Assembly (NCBI RefSeq): GCF_009746715.1
Contig: NZ_VRKW01000001.1
Coordinates: forward strand, 682,001 to 746,000
Direction: 5' to 3'
DNA: 64,000 nucleotides
Source: Ketobacter sp. MCCC 1A13808
Lineage (GTDB): Bacteria; Pseudomonadota; Gammaproteobacteria; Pseudomonadales; Ketobacteraceae
Below are positions 18,334 through 26,774 of this stretch, piece by piece (positions within the stretch are counted from its first letter, which is position 1; the number at the start of each line of letters is the position of its first letter). The position numbers and the translations under genes were made by a program. The notes below the pieces were generated by a model. That model was not told the origin of the DNA. It did not search any database and was given only the letters and a program-made list of their open reading frames with translations.

Positions 18334-19928
18334 GACGCGGTCTCCCGAGGATTAGAGCGGCCGGATTTGGATGCACTGTCGTTATTTTCGAAAAAATATT
18401 TTCCGGTACCCAAGCTGCTGGGCCCTTTACGGATGAAATGCAACATCAAATACATTTCAATAATGAACAGAGCAGTATAAAACAGCACGATGACTATCAA
18501 GCTAGTCCAGACATCCGATGCAGCCAGATTGGAAGCGGAAAGATTTGTCGGCAAAACTTCGCCTATGGTCCACGGTTGTCGGCCGTATTCAGAAACTATC
18601 CAGCCGCATTCGGCGGCTATCCAGGGTAATGGTATCGACCATACTGCCAACTTCAGCAGCCACCGGCTTTTCGCGACCTGATGCCGTGTGGATTGATAGA
18701 ATGAAACGACAAAGACAAACAGCATCACTATGGCCGACCCAACCATAATACGGAAGCTGAAAAACAGCGGCCACACCTTGGGGATGCTCCGATCAACCGC
18801 CGACTGGACCTGGTCATCGGTAGCGTCGATCACATTGGGGGCAAATTCTTTTAACAGCAACCCATAACCCAAGTCGTCTTTAACCAGATTGAATGCTTCG
18901 CGGGAAACATCGTCTACTCCATTTTCACGCATATCCTGCAGTAAGCCATAAGCCACCATACCCTGCCGGATGCGTCGCTCATGAAGCTGTTTAAGATCCG
19001 CTATACCCAAAACCGGGGTGTCCAGGCTACGGGTCGCAACAATGCCCAACATATAAGGAATGCGGATAGCAAAGTGAGTTTTCTGCGCGATATCGTCGGG
19101 CCAGCCAATCAGCGTAAAGGACGCCGGCGGCGGATGCGTTTCCCACTCCGCTTCTATTGCGGCCAATTTCACTTTTTGCACATCGCCTATTTCATACCCG
19201 GATTCGTCACCCAACACGATTGCCGATAAAATCGAAGCGGTCCCAAAGCTTGCCGCGATCGCAAAAGATCGCCTGGCAAACGGCAGGTCCCGTCCTTTCA
19301 GCAAATACCAGCTGGACACACTTAACACAAACATAGCTCCGGTTACGTAGCCGGCCGCAACCGTATGCACAAACTTGACCTGAGCCACCGGGTTGAAAAA
19401 CACTTCGGCAAATGAAGTCATTTCCATACGCATCGTGTGAAAATTAAATTCAGAGCCTACCGGATTCTGCATCCAGGCATTGGCGATTAGAATCCAAAGA
19501 GCCGACAAATTAGAACCCAGCGCCACCAACCAGGTTACCGCCAAATGCTGGCGTTGCGACAACCGATCCCAACCAAAGAAAAACAACCCGACCAGCGTGC
19601 TTTCCAGAAAGAAAGCCATTAACCCTTCGATCGCCAAGGGCACTCCGAAAATATCGCCTACATAATGAGAATAGTAGGCCCAGTTAGTGCCAAATTGAAA
19701 CTCCAGAGTCAGTCCAGTGGTAACACCCAAGGCAAAGTTAATGCCAAACAGCTTTCCCCAGAAGCGTGTCATATCTTTGTACACCGACTTTTGCGTCAAG
19801 ACATAAGCCGACTCCATAATTGCCAGAATAAAGGACAAACCCAACGTGAGCGGAACAAATATGAAATGAAACAAAGCCGTTAATGCGAATTGCAACCGGG
19901 CAACTTCAACGGCAGACAGATCAATCAT
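18330..19928 (-). CDS. cydA: Cytochrome bd ubiquinol oxidase subunit I
   Basis: 532-residue subunit carrying the haems b558, b595 and d. Visible features: the N-terminal [25 protein letters not shown] helix with the haem ligand His, KFVHTV (second axial His), FRIMVG (the b558 Met ligand), and the quinol-site GRQPW in [14 protein letters not shown]. The length and the extended Q-loop region between residues 250 and 390 place it with the long-Q-loop (E. coli-like) class. Its ATG overlaps the preceding small ORF by 8 bases. Confidence 0.96.
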   Translation of the reverse strand: MIDLSAVEVARLQFALTALFHFIFVPLTLGLSFILAIMESAYVLTQKSVYKDMTRFWGKLFGINFALGVTTGLTLEFQFGTNWAYYSHYVGDIFGVPLAIEGLMAFFLESTLVGLFFFGWDRLSQRQHLAVTWLVALGSNLSALWILIANAWMQNPVGSEFNFHTMRMEMTSFAEVFFNPVAQVKFVHTVAAGYVTGAMFVLSVSSWYLLKGRDLPFARRSFAIAASFGTASILSAIVLGDESGYEIGDVQKVKLAAIEAEWETHPPPASFTLIGWPDDIAQKTHFAIRIPYMLGIVATRSLDTPVLGIADLKQLHERRIRQGMVAYGLLQDMRENGVDDVSREAFNLVKDDLGYGLLLKEFAPNVIDATDDQVQSAVDRSIPKVWPLFFSFRIMVGSAIVMLFVFVVSFYQSTRHQVAKSRWLLKLAVWSIPLPWIAAECGWIVSEYGRQPWTIGEVLPTNLSASNLAASDVWTSLIVIVLFYTALFIIEMYLMLHFIRKGPSSLGTGKYFFENNDSASKSGRSNPRETAS

Positions 19929-20103
19929 GTGACCTCCTTAAGGGTTGTGTTTGTGGCTCAGAGGTATCGAAGTAAATATCAGCCGGCAAATGCTGTTGCT
20001 CTAGGGAAGGAAAAAAAATCAGCCGGATGGCAATGATGACTAGCACCTTAATCAGAACGATCAAGACGATATGTTTGCGCAGCGATAGATCCGTTAGTTT
20101 CAT
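19921..20103 (-). CDS. CydP-like small subunit upstream of cydA
   Basis: 60-residue protein with one hydrophobic helix (residues 11-30, [20 protein letters not shown]) flanked by a basic N-terminus LSLRKH and a polar tail. Position, size and the R-x-I-x-L-x-L-K helix pattern fit the putative oxidase small subunit CydP found at the head of cyd operons in many gammaproteobacteria. It overlaps cydA by 8 bases and has its own ATG. Function is inferred from context. Confidence 0.65.
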   Translation of the reverse strand: MKLTDLSLRKHIVLIVLIKVLVIIAIRLIFFPSLEQQHLPADIYFDTSEPQTQPLRRSHD

Positions 20104-20331
20104 GGCAGCGACTGTTCCTGTGTAACCGGTTTAGCGCGTTCTGGCAAACTGACTATGCCACACCCTACTAACCATTATAAAGCCTGAATGTGTATACCAC
20201 TCCAGATACCCGCTCTGAGCCAATCCAGTGGCGATTACGGCAATAGTATTCACCGTTCGATCAAAGTACCATCTTTCGTTGATCGAAATATATCGTCCCA
20301 TTCTTAAGCGAGCTTATGAGAGGAGCTATCC

Positions 20332-21114
20332 GTGCAATTCACCGAACTTCTGAACAACTGCCAGCCTAAAGACGGAGCTGTGTCGTTAACCGTACCCCCT
20401 ACCTGGATGCAGGGCCGAAGCGTTTTCGGGGGGCTTCAGACCGTTATTGCGTTAAGCGCCATGCGGGGCTTGGTGCCTGAGGTTCCCTTACGCTCACTAC
20501 AGACGACATTTATTCAGCCGGGAGACGACAATACGCTTACCGCCAAAGCAACAATACTGCGCTCGGGCAAAAGTGCTATTCATGTCGAATCACGATTAAT
20601 GAATGGCAATAAGATTGTGGCGATCGTCATCGGGGTATTCGGCAGTGCAAGGGACTCTGTAGTCAGGCTGGCTCCGGAAAAACCGCCTGTCCCATCTGAT
20701 AACTCCAAACAGGTGCCCTACGTTGAAGGTCTGACACCTTCTTTTCTTCAGCACTTCGAAGGCCGTTGGGTTAAGGGAGGCTTTCCTTTCAGCGGTGCAG
20801 CGGAACCTGAAAACGTAATTGAACTAAGCATGCCGACAGAACCAAGCTCCACTGAATTCCATATCATCGCGTTAGCGGATTATGTACCTCCGATCGCCCT
20901 TTCGTATATGAAAAGGTTTGCTGCCGGAAGTTCCATGACCTGGATGCTGGAATTTCTTACCGATAAAGTAGACGGATTGCCCATGCAGGGATGGCGTGTG
21001 GACAGCACCATGTTAGCGGCAGCGGACGGCTACACCAGCCAGTCAGTGACGCTGTGGGGCCCCGACGATCAACCGGTTGCGTTCAGCAAACAAAGCATGG
21101 TGGTTTTCGGTTAG
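20332..21114 (+). CDS. Acyl-CoA thioesterase, double-hotdog (TesB/TE-II-like)
   Basis: 260-residue protein with two hotdog halves. The N-terminal half has GRSVFGGLQTVIALSAM and PLRSLQTTFIQPG, the TesB-type substrate-binding segment. The C-terminal half ends with the typical DGYTSQSVTLWGPDDQPVAFSKQSMVVFG. It probably hydrolyses acyl-CoAs to fatty acid and CoA. The start is GTG at 20332, supported by GAGAGGAG six bases upstream. It stands alone, followed by a bidirectional terminator shared with pntB. Confidence 0.78.
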   Translation: MQFTELLNNCQPKDGAVSLTVPPTWMQGRSVFGGLQTVIALSAMRGLVPEVPLRSLQTTFIQPGDDNTLTAKATILRSGKSAIHVESRLMNGNKIVAIVIGVFGSARDSVVRLAPEKPPVPSDNSKQVPYVEGLTPSFLQHFEGRWVKGGFPFSGAAEPENVIELSMPTEPSSTEFHIIALADYVPPIALSYMKRFAAGSSMTWMLEFLTDKVDGLPMQGWRVDSTMLAAADGYTSQSVTLWGPDDQPVAFSKQSMVVFG

Positions 21115-21127
21115 GCAGATCGACAAT

Positions 21128-21159
21128 AAAAAAAGCCCCGATAAATCGGGGCTTTTTTT
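21128..21159. terminator. Bidirectional rho-independent terminator, thioesterase / pntB
   Basis: A perfect 15-bp inverted repeat AAAAAAAGCCCCGAT / ATCGGGGCTTTTTTT with a 2-base loop sits between two convergent genes. The A-run and T-run flanks let it act on both strands. Confidence 0.92.
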
Positions 21160-21181
21160 ATCTCAGGTTTTACAGTGAGAC

Positions 21182-22609
21182 CTACAGATCTTTCATCGCA
21201 GCAATCATTTCCTGAAGTACCAGTTTCGCATCACCATGCACCATCAGGCTGTTTTCATTGATGAACAAGGCGTTGGGAATACCGGCAAATCCGGGAGACA
21301 ATCCACGCTTGACCACTATCACCGTTTTTGCATTCTGCACTTCCAGAATCGGCATACCGAAGATAGGCGATTCCGGATCTTTTGACGCCGCCGGGTTGGT
21401 AACGTCATTCGCTCCCAGCACAATGGCCACATCCGTCTGCGTGAACTCGGGATTGATAACATCCATTTCCACCAACTGGTCGTAGGGCACTTCAGCCTCG
21501 GCCAACAGTACGTTCATATGTCCAGGCATACGACCCGCAACCGGGTGAATAGCATATTTAACATCAATACCACGATCCTGCAGCATCGAAGCCAACTCAC
21601 GGGTTGCATGCTGAGCCTGTGCAACCGCCAAACCATAACCGGGAACGAATACAACACGGCTGGCAGAGTCGAGCAGCATCGCGACTTCATCCGCGCTGGT
21701 GGTTTTCACTTTACCATCATAGAACGCGTCGTTTTCATCACGGCTGATACCGGCTTTAGCCGCCATAGAGCCGCCGAACAGGACGTTGGTCAGCGAGCGA
21801 TTCATCGCTTTACACATGATGGTTGTCAGGATCAGCCCGGACGCACCCACCAATGACCCAGTTATGATGAGCCCGTTGTTTCCCAGAACAAATCCAGTGG
21901 CTGAACCTGCCAAACCGGAATAGGAGTTCAGCAACGCGATTACCACCGGCATGTCCGCGCCGCCAATGGGAATAACCAGCGCAACACCCAGCAACAGACA
22001 GATCAGAATCATAACGATCAGCAGATCGCCCTGCTCAAGAGGGTTAGAAGCCACAAAATAGGCGGAACCCGCGATCAGCAGCACAAAACACACTTTGACA
22101 ATGGCCTTGAACATACCGATTGAGGCGGGGTCACCCAGCTTGCCCATCAGCTTGCCCACGGCCACGAAGCTACCGGTCAGTGTCACTGCGCCGATCAGGA
22201 TGCTCAGAATGAGCGCGATGCCCCACATCATAGTTGGCTCAGGAAAAGCGCTTTCAGCAGCCGCTGCAAGCTCATAGCCCCGGCTCATTTCCAGATAGTT
22301 TGCAGAAGCGACCAGTAATGACGCGGCGCCGCCAAATCCGTTTAATGCCGCCACCATTTCCGGCATGGACGTCATCTGAATACGCTTAGCCAGGAAAATA
22401 CCGATACCGGCACCCACCACGATACCCAGGATAATATAACCGTAACTGACTACCTGAAATTCCAGCAAGGCTGCAACCACAGCCACCAACATTCCCGCAG
22501 CAGACAATTGGTTCCCGCGAACCGCTGTCTTGGGGGTGGTCATACCTTTAATACCAAAAATAAACAGTACCGCTGCAACGAGGTACCCGAAATTAATTAA
22601 AACGTGCAT
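21182..22609 (-). CDS. pntB: NAD(P) transhydrogenase subunit beta
   Basis: 475-residue membrane subunit that translocates protons and binds NADP(H) (dIII). The N-terminal two thirds are about nine hydrophobic helices. The C-terminal domain has VPGYGLAVAQAQH, GRMPGHMNVLLAEA and VVLGANDVTNPA, which form the NADP site. It is last of three co-directional genes pntAA-pntAB-pntB with short gaps. The enzyme couples hydride transfer from NADH to NADP+ to proton influx and supplies NADPH. Confidence 0.96.
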   Translation of the reverse strand: MHVLINFGYLVAAVLFIFGIKGMTTPKTAVRGNQLSAAGMLVAVVAALLEFQVVSYGYIILGIVVGAGIGIFLAKRIQMTSMPEMVAALNGFGGAASLLVASANYLEMSRGYELAAAAESAFPEPTMMWGIALILSILIGAVTLTGSFVAVGKLMGKLGDPASIGMFKAIVKVCFVLLIAGSAYFVASNPLEQGDLLIVMILICLLLGVALVIPIGGADMPVVIALLNSYSGLAGSATGFVLGNNGLIITGSLVGASGLILTTIMCKAMNRSLTNVLFGGSMAAKAGISRDENDAFYDGKVKTTSADEVAMLLDSASRVVFVPGYGLAVAQAQHATRELASMLQDRGIDVKYAIHPVAGRMPGHMNVLLAEAEVPYDQLVEMDVINPEFTQTDVAIVLGANDVTNPAASKDPESPIFGMPILEVQNAKTVIVVKRGLSPGFAGIPNALFINENSLMVHGDAKLVLQEMIAAMKDL

Positions 22610-22620
22610 GAGTCTTCCTT

Positions 22621-22911
22621 CTACTTACTTTTCTTTTTGAACATATTGAGCATGCGATCGGTAACCATAAAGCCACCAAAAATGTTGATACAAGCCAACA
22701 CTATCGCGAGCACACCAAGAAAGGTTGAAAGACCCGTGGCTTGTTCGCCACCCCCGGAACTAATAATGGCACCAACCACAACGATACCCGAGATGGCGTT
22801 GGTTCCGCTCATCAATGGCGTATGCAATGTAGGCGGAACCTTGTTGATGATTTCCACACCGACAAATATGGCCAACACAAATATTGTGAAGGTCAGGATT
22901 AACATTTCCAT
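22621..22911 (-). CDS. pntAB: NAD(P) transhydrogenase subunit alpha part 2 (PntAB)
   Basis: 96-residue membrane protein with three hydrophobic helices (about residues 4-20, 38-56 and 63-84). It equals the C-terminal membrane part of one-piece E. coli PntA: PLMSGTNAISGIVVVGA is the conserved loop. It touches the pntAA stop and precedes pntB by 11 bases. The division of PntA into two genes is a normal alternative arrangement, as in Rhodospirillum. Confidence 0.92.
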   Translation of the reverse strand: MEMLILTFTIFVLAIFVGVEIINKVPPTLHTPLMSGTNAISGIVVVGAIISSGGGEQATGLSTFLGVLAIVLACINIFGGFMVTDRMLNMFKKKSK

Positions 22912-24053
22912 CAGCTTGACTCCTTCTCAATGAGTTCACGCAAGCCCGCATGCTTGATTTCGCCACCTTCGGTAATCAGTGTGGCGGACACAATTTCATC
23001 TTCCATATTCAGGGTCAACTCGCCTTCTTTGGCCATGTTGAGCAGGAATGTGGTGATGTTTTTTGTATAGAGCTGGGAGGCATGAACAGGAACGCGGGAG
23101 GGATGATCGATATAACCGATGATAGTGACGCCATCGACAAACGTTTTTTCGTTTTTGACAGTGCCTTCAACGTTTCCGCCACGTTCGGCTGCCAGATCGA
23201 CAATGACCGAGCCGTGTTTCATTTTTTTAACCATATCAGCGGTGATCAGCACCGGTGAAGCTTTGCCGGGTATCGCTGCGGTGGTAATCACCAGGTCAGA
23301 TTGAGCGACCTTCTCGGCCATTTGCTCACGCTGGGCGCGATAAAATTCCTCTGACTGCTGCTTGGCATAGCCGCCTGCAGTAGTACCTTCTTCCTGGGGC
23401 AGATCAAACTCCACGAATTTTGCACCCAGACTTTCTACCTGTTCACGGACTTCCACGCGGGTATCATAGGCTTCCACCACCGCACCCAGGCGTCGCGCCG
23501 TTGAAACCGCCATTAAGCCGGCAACGCCCGCACCCACAATAAAAACTTTAGCAGGGTGAATGGTTCCGGCAGCGGTCATTAACATAGGAAAGTATTGCGG
23601 TAACGCCATAGCGCCCGCCAGTACAGAGCGGTAGCCCGAAATAGCCGCCATTGAACTCAACACATCCATACTTTGGGCCCGCGTAATGCGGGGTATGAAT
23701 TCCAGTGCAAAGCACCTTACCTTGCGCTCAGCAAGCTGCTTGATCAACGCTTGGTTGAACCAGCCGTCAAGCATACAAACCAATGTGGTACCTTCCTTAA
23801 TCAAAGTCGTTTCATCATCAATCAGATGGCGTACTTTCAATATAAGATCGGCTTGTTCGTACAAGGATTTGGCGTCTGGAGCGATAGTCGCACCGGCTGC
23901 ACTATATGCCTCATCGTCATAGTGTGAAGCTTCACCAGCTCCACTTTGAACCACCACTTTAAACCCGGCACCGGTCAGAACCTGAATTCCGGGCGGAATA
24001 ACCGCAACACGATTTTCCCCAGGAACTATTTCCTTAGGTATACCAACTAACAT
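22911..24053 (-). CDS. pntAA: NAD(P) transhydrogenase subunit alpha part 1 (PntAA)
   Basis: 380-residue soluble NAD(H)-binding subunit (dI), related to alanine dehydrogenase. It starts MLVGIPKEIVPGENRVAV. Its nucleotide fold carries VFIVGAGVAGLMAVSTARRLGA near residues 168-187, followed by AYDTR, and the family's mobile-loop segment is present. It is the first gene of the pnt operon. The TAA/ATG junction with pntAB overlaps by one base. Confidence 0.95.
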   Translation of the reverse strand: MLVGIPKEIVPGENRVAVIPPGIQVLTGAGFKVVVQSGAGEASHYDDEAYSAAGATIAPDAKSLYEQADLILKVRHLIDDETTLIKEGTTLVCMLDGWFNQALIKQLAERKVRCFALEFIPRITRAQSMDVLSSMAAISGYRSVLAGAMALPQYFPMLMTAAGTIHPAKVFIVGAGVAGLMAVSTARRLGAVVEAYDTRVEVREQVESLGAKFVEFDLPQEEGTTAGGYAKQQSEEFYRAQREQMAEKVAQSDLVITTAAIPGKASPVLITADMVKKMKHGSVIVDLAAERGGNVEGTVKNEKTFVDGVTIIGYIDHPSRVPVHASQLYTKNITTFLLNMAKEGELTLNMEDEIVSATLITEGGEIKHAGLRELIEKESS

Positions 24054-24486
24054 ACCTGAACTCCAAAACCTTATGAAATTTATAGCGTTTTTTATAAATC
24101 AATAATATTGCGGGCGCCCCAAATCTTGCCATTCCGGGGCCGCAATTTTGAGAGGTGTTAACCTATCGTGAGTTAAGAGATATGACAAGCCCTATTTTGT
24201 GTCCAATAGGTAGCATATTCCAACAGCGGAACCTGCGGTATCGCCGACCTGCATCCGAACATCGGTCGCTTTGTCCAAAAATCCCTGGAGTTGGCCATTT
24301 AATACCGCTACCACTGGGGGACAGCGGGTATGTCAGGCAACAAGACTAACCCCCATTACCTGCCATTTCTTTTTAGCCGGCTGCGAACTGAAACATATAG
24401 GAAAGATGCGCCACCACACTGATTGATTCGCTGATCCGCTTCTTGCTACGATGCCCCACATAACCAGCCAATGTGATCGGTATAAT
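24054..24486. other. Divergent intergenic region, pntAA / SDR
   Basis: About 430 bases with no convincing gene on either strand. It must hold the pnt promoter, reading left, and that of the SDR, reading right. No clear hexamers, operators or hairpins were found. Confidence 0.4.
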
Positions 24487-25434
24487 ATGAATGATAGAAA
24501 GTGGACCTCACAGGATATCCCTTCACAAACGGGGAAACGAATACTGATTACCGGCGCAAATAGCGGAATCGGATTTGAATCAGCTCGCGTCATGGCCGGG
24601 CTGGGTGCGCAAGTCATTCTTGCCTGTCGAAACGAGGCAAAAGCCGTTAGCGCCATGGCGAAGATACGCAATCAGTTTCCCAAAGCGCAATTGCATTTTC
24701 TGCCACTGGATCTGGGGTCGCTGGATTCGGTGCATGTGATGGCCAACATGTTCTCGGAGCAATACGACAGCTTGGATGTTCTGCTCAATAATGCGGGAGT
24801 GATGTGGCTACCACAGGGAATGACGGAAGACGGCTTTGAGAGTCAAATAGGTATCAACCATTTGGGGCATTTCGCATTAACCGGCCTGCTAATGCCTGCA
24901 TTGCTGAACCGGGCAGGCTCAAGAGTCGTTACGGTCAGCAGCATCGCCCACCGCTCCGGCAATCTGGATTTTGAAGATCTATTTTTTGAACGCCGGCGTT
25001 ACGGTAAGCAGGATGCTTACGGGCAAAGCAAGCTAGCTAACCTAGTGTTTGCCCGGGAGCTGGAACGGAAGCTGAATGCATCCGGCGCACAAACCATGTC
25101 GGTCGCCGTGCATCCCGGCGTAACCAGCACTAATCTGGCCACGCCAGGGCTGCAACAAAGTGGATCGGTGTTGCTTGCGAAACTGGTTAAAATGGTCACG
25201 CCCCTGGTAACACAATCTGCAACCAAAGGCGCTTTACCATCACTGTATGCAGCTACTTCAAATGAGATAGAGGGCGGTGAATATATCGGGCCGGATCGGT
25301 TCTATGGTACGTTTGGTTATCCGACAGCAGCGACGTCAACCCGGCGCTCCAACAACCCGGATATCGCCCGTAAACTTTGGCAGGTATCTGAAAAGCTTAC
25401 GGGGGTTCAGTATCCGCTTTCCGCTACGACTTAA
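24487..25434 (+). CDS. SDR-family oxidoreductase, retinol-dehydrogenase-like
   Basis: Classical short-chain dehydrogenase with TGANSGIGFE (cofactor glycine loop), LNNAGVM, the catalytic Ser in TVSSIAHRSG and YGQSKLAN (Tyr-x3-Lys). An extended C-terminal part with a YIGPDRFYGTFGYPT segment is typical of the WW-domain-oxidoreductase/RDH group. About 315 residues. An in-frame ATG at 24451 would add 12 residues; neither start has a good ribosome site, so 24487 is a choice, not proof. The substrate is unknown. Its stop codon overlaps that of the convergent TM2 gene. Confidence 0.75.
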   Translation: MNDRKWTSQDIPSQTGKRILITGANSGIGFESARVMAGLGAQVILACRNEAKAVSAMAKIRNQFPKAQLHFLPLDLGSLDSVHVMANMFSEQYDSLDVLLNNAGVMWLPQGMTEDGFESQIGINHLGHFALTGLLMPALLNRAGSRVVTVSSIAHRSGNLDFEDLFFERRRYGKQDAYGQSKLANLVFARELERKLNASGAQTMSVAVHPGVTSTNLATPGLQQSGSVLLAKLVKMVTPLVTQSATKGALPSLYAATSNEIEGGEYIGPDRFYGTFGYPTAATSTRRSNNPDIARKLWQVSEKLTGVQYPLSATT

Positions 25435-25826
25435 TACAACGCGCGGTTTTTTTCATCCACCTGTCCGTTCAAAGTCCAATAATCGTAAAGATACCCCAGC
25501 AGAAACAAACCACCGGTGAGTAACCAAATCAACCCGGTGAACCACTTACCCAAATAAAATCGGTGGATACCAAACATACCGAGAAAGGTCAGGAGAATCC
25601 AGGCCACCGTGTAATCCAGTCGACCTTCCTGGTATTTTCTGCCCGCTTCCCTATCCATTGATGGAATCAAGAATAAATCAATAATCCAGCCCACAAACAA
25701 CAGCCCGGCAGTGAAAAACCATATTGTTCCGGTAATCGGCTTTCCATAATAGAAACGATGCGCCCCCAGGAAACCAAAAATCCACAAAATATAGCCAACC
25801 AGCTTTGAATGCGTATCGTTTCCCAT
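25431..25826 (-). CDS. Membrane protein with two tandem TM2 domains
   Basis: 131 residues. Two TM2 modules are visible, each with a GxxGxHRFYxGK turn: FGFLGAHRFYYGKPITG (about 18-34) and LGMFGIHRFYLGKWFTG (about 82-98), each followed by a hydrophobic helix and an acidic DLF/DYW end. Four transmembrane helices in total. The start ATG at 25826 is chosen because AGAGGA lies just upstream. TM2 proteins have no settled bacterial function. The last 4 bases overlap the SDR gene, where a shared TTAA supplies both stop codons. Confidence 0.8.
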   Translation of the reverse strand: MGNDTHSKLVGYILWIFGFLGAHRFYYGKPITGTIWFFTAGLLFVGWIIDLFLIPSMDREAGRKYQEGRLDYTVAWILLTFLGMFGIHRFYLGKWFTGLIWLLTGGLFLLGYLYDYWTLNGQVDEKNRALY

Positions 25827-26033
25827 AATGATCCTCTGAAGTGGGTCAGGTCTAAGTTTGGACACACAGTACGAGACTTTAAGCACAGTGTCTATGCTCA
25901 GTGGTGCAGAGGATGTAGTTCACAAATCAACCTAAGCCTCATTGCCAATGATCCCGCGCTTATAGTAGATTGTCATTAGACTTTATAAGTGACTGAACTT
26001 CTTTCTGCCGTAAATCAAGGAATAGTAATCAAC

Positions 26034-26720
26034 ATGATATGCAAAGAATTCAAATGCATTTTTGTTCATGTACCCAAAGCCGCCGGAATGAGCGTGGAGC
26101 ACTATTTTCTTAATCTGTTGGGAATGACCTGGGAGACCCGCGCGCCACTTCTGCTACGGCCAAACGATGACCCGAGCAAAGGTCCCGCCCGGTTAGCTCA
26201 CCTCTATGCAGAAGAGTATGTGAAATTCGGGTATATCAGTCAGGAGCAGTTTAACGAATATTACAAATTTTCTTTTGTTAGAAACCCCTGGGCCCGTATC
26301 GTCTCAGAATACAAGTTCAGACATCATAATATTAGATTTACCTTCAGCGATTTTATTAAGCATCACTTACCCGAACCCGGAATGGACGATGCTTATCGTC
26401 ATATCGTGCCGCAATACAACTTTACGCACTCACCGGACGGCCAGTGCCTGGTTGACTACATCGGCAAGTTTGAGAGCCTGCAAAACGATTTTGACGTGGT
26501 CGCCAAACAACTGGGTTTCGCGGATTCAACCTTACCTCACATCAACGACACAAAGAAAAACGCTCAATACGGCCTTAATTGGAAACTGCGTAAATGGCTT
26601 ATGTCTTTTCAGCAAAAAGAGCATAAAAACTATCGTGATTATTATAACGATGAGCTAAAAAAAATCGTTTCAAAGCTTTATGAGCAGGATATCGACACCT
26701 ACAAATATCAATTTGATTGA
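26034..26720 (+). CDS. Sulfotransferase family 2 protein
   Basis: Predicted PAPS-dependent sulfotransferase of about 228 residues. The phosphosulfate-binding loop is FVHVPKAAGMSVE at the N-terminus and the 3-prime phosphate site is FSFVRNPWARIVSEYKFR near residue 82. These match the carbohydrate/Gal-3-O-type sulfotransferases rather than cytosolic aryl enzymes. A GTG at 25989 is possible, but AAGGA precedes the ATG at 26034. The gene stands alone and is not beside a polysaccharide locus; the nearest one is more than 30 kb away. It may sulfate a surface glycan or lipid. Confidence 0.75.
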   Translation: MICKEFKCIFVHVPKAAGMSVEHYFLNLLGMTWETRAPLLLRPNDDPSKGPARLAHLYAEEYVKFGYISQEQFNEYYKFSFVRNPWARIVSEYKFRHHNIRFTFSDFIKHHLPEPGMDDAYRHIVPQYNFTHSPDGQCLVDYIGKFESLQNDFDVVAKQLGFADSTLPHINDTKKNAQYGLNWKLRKWLMSFQQKEHKNYRDYYNDELKKIVSKLYEQDIDTYKYQFD

Positions 26721-26774
26721 ATTCTTTAGTGCCTGTGAATCAGATGAAGTGCATCCAGCCGCATCGACATTAAA

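Noticed and set aside
22621-24053. pntA split as a frameshift
   Set aside because: pntAA and pntAB are separate, intact genes in many bacteria; both have their own starts and full domains.
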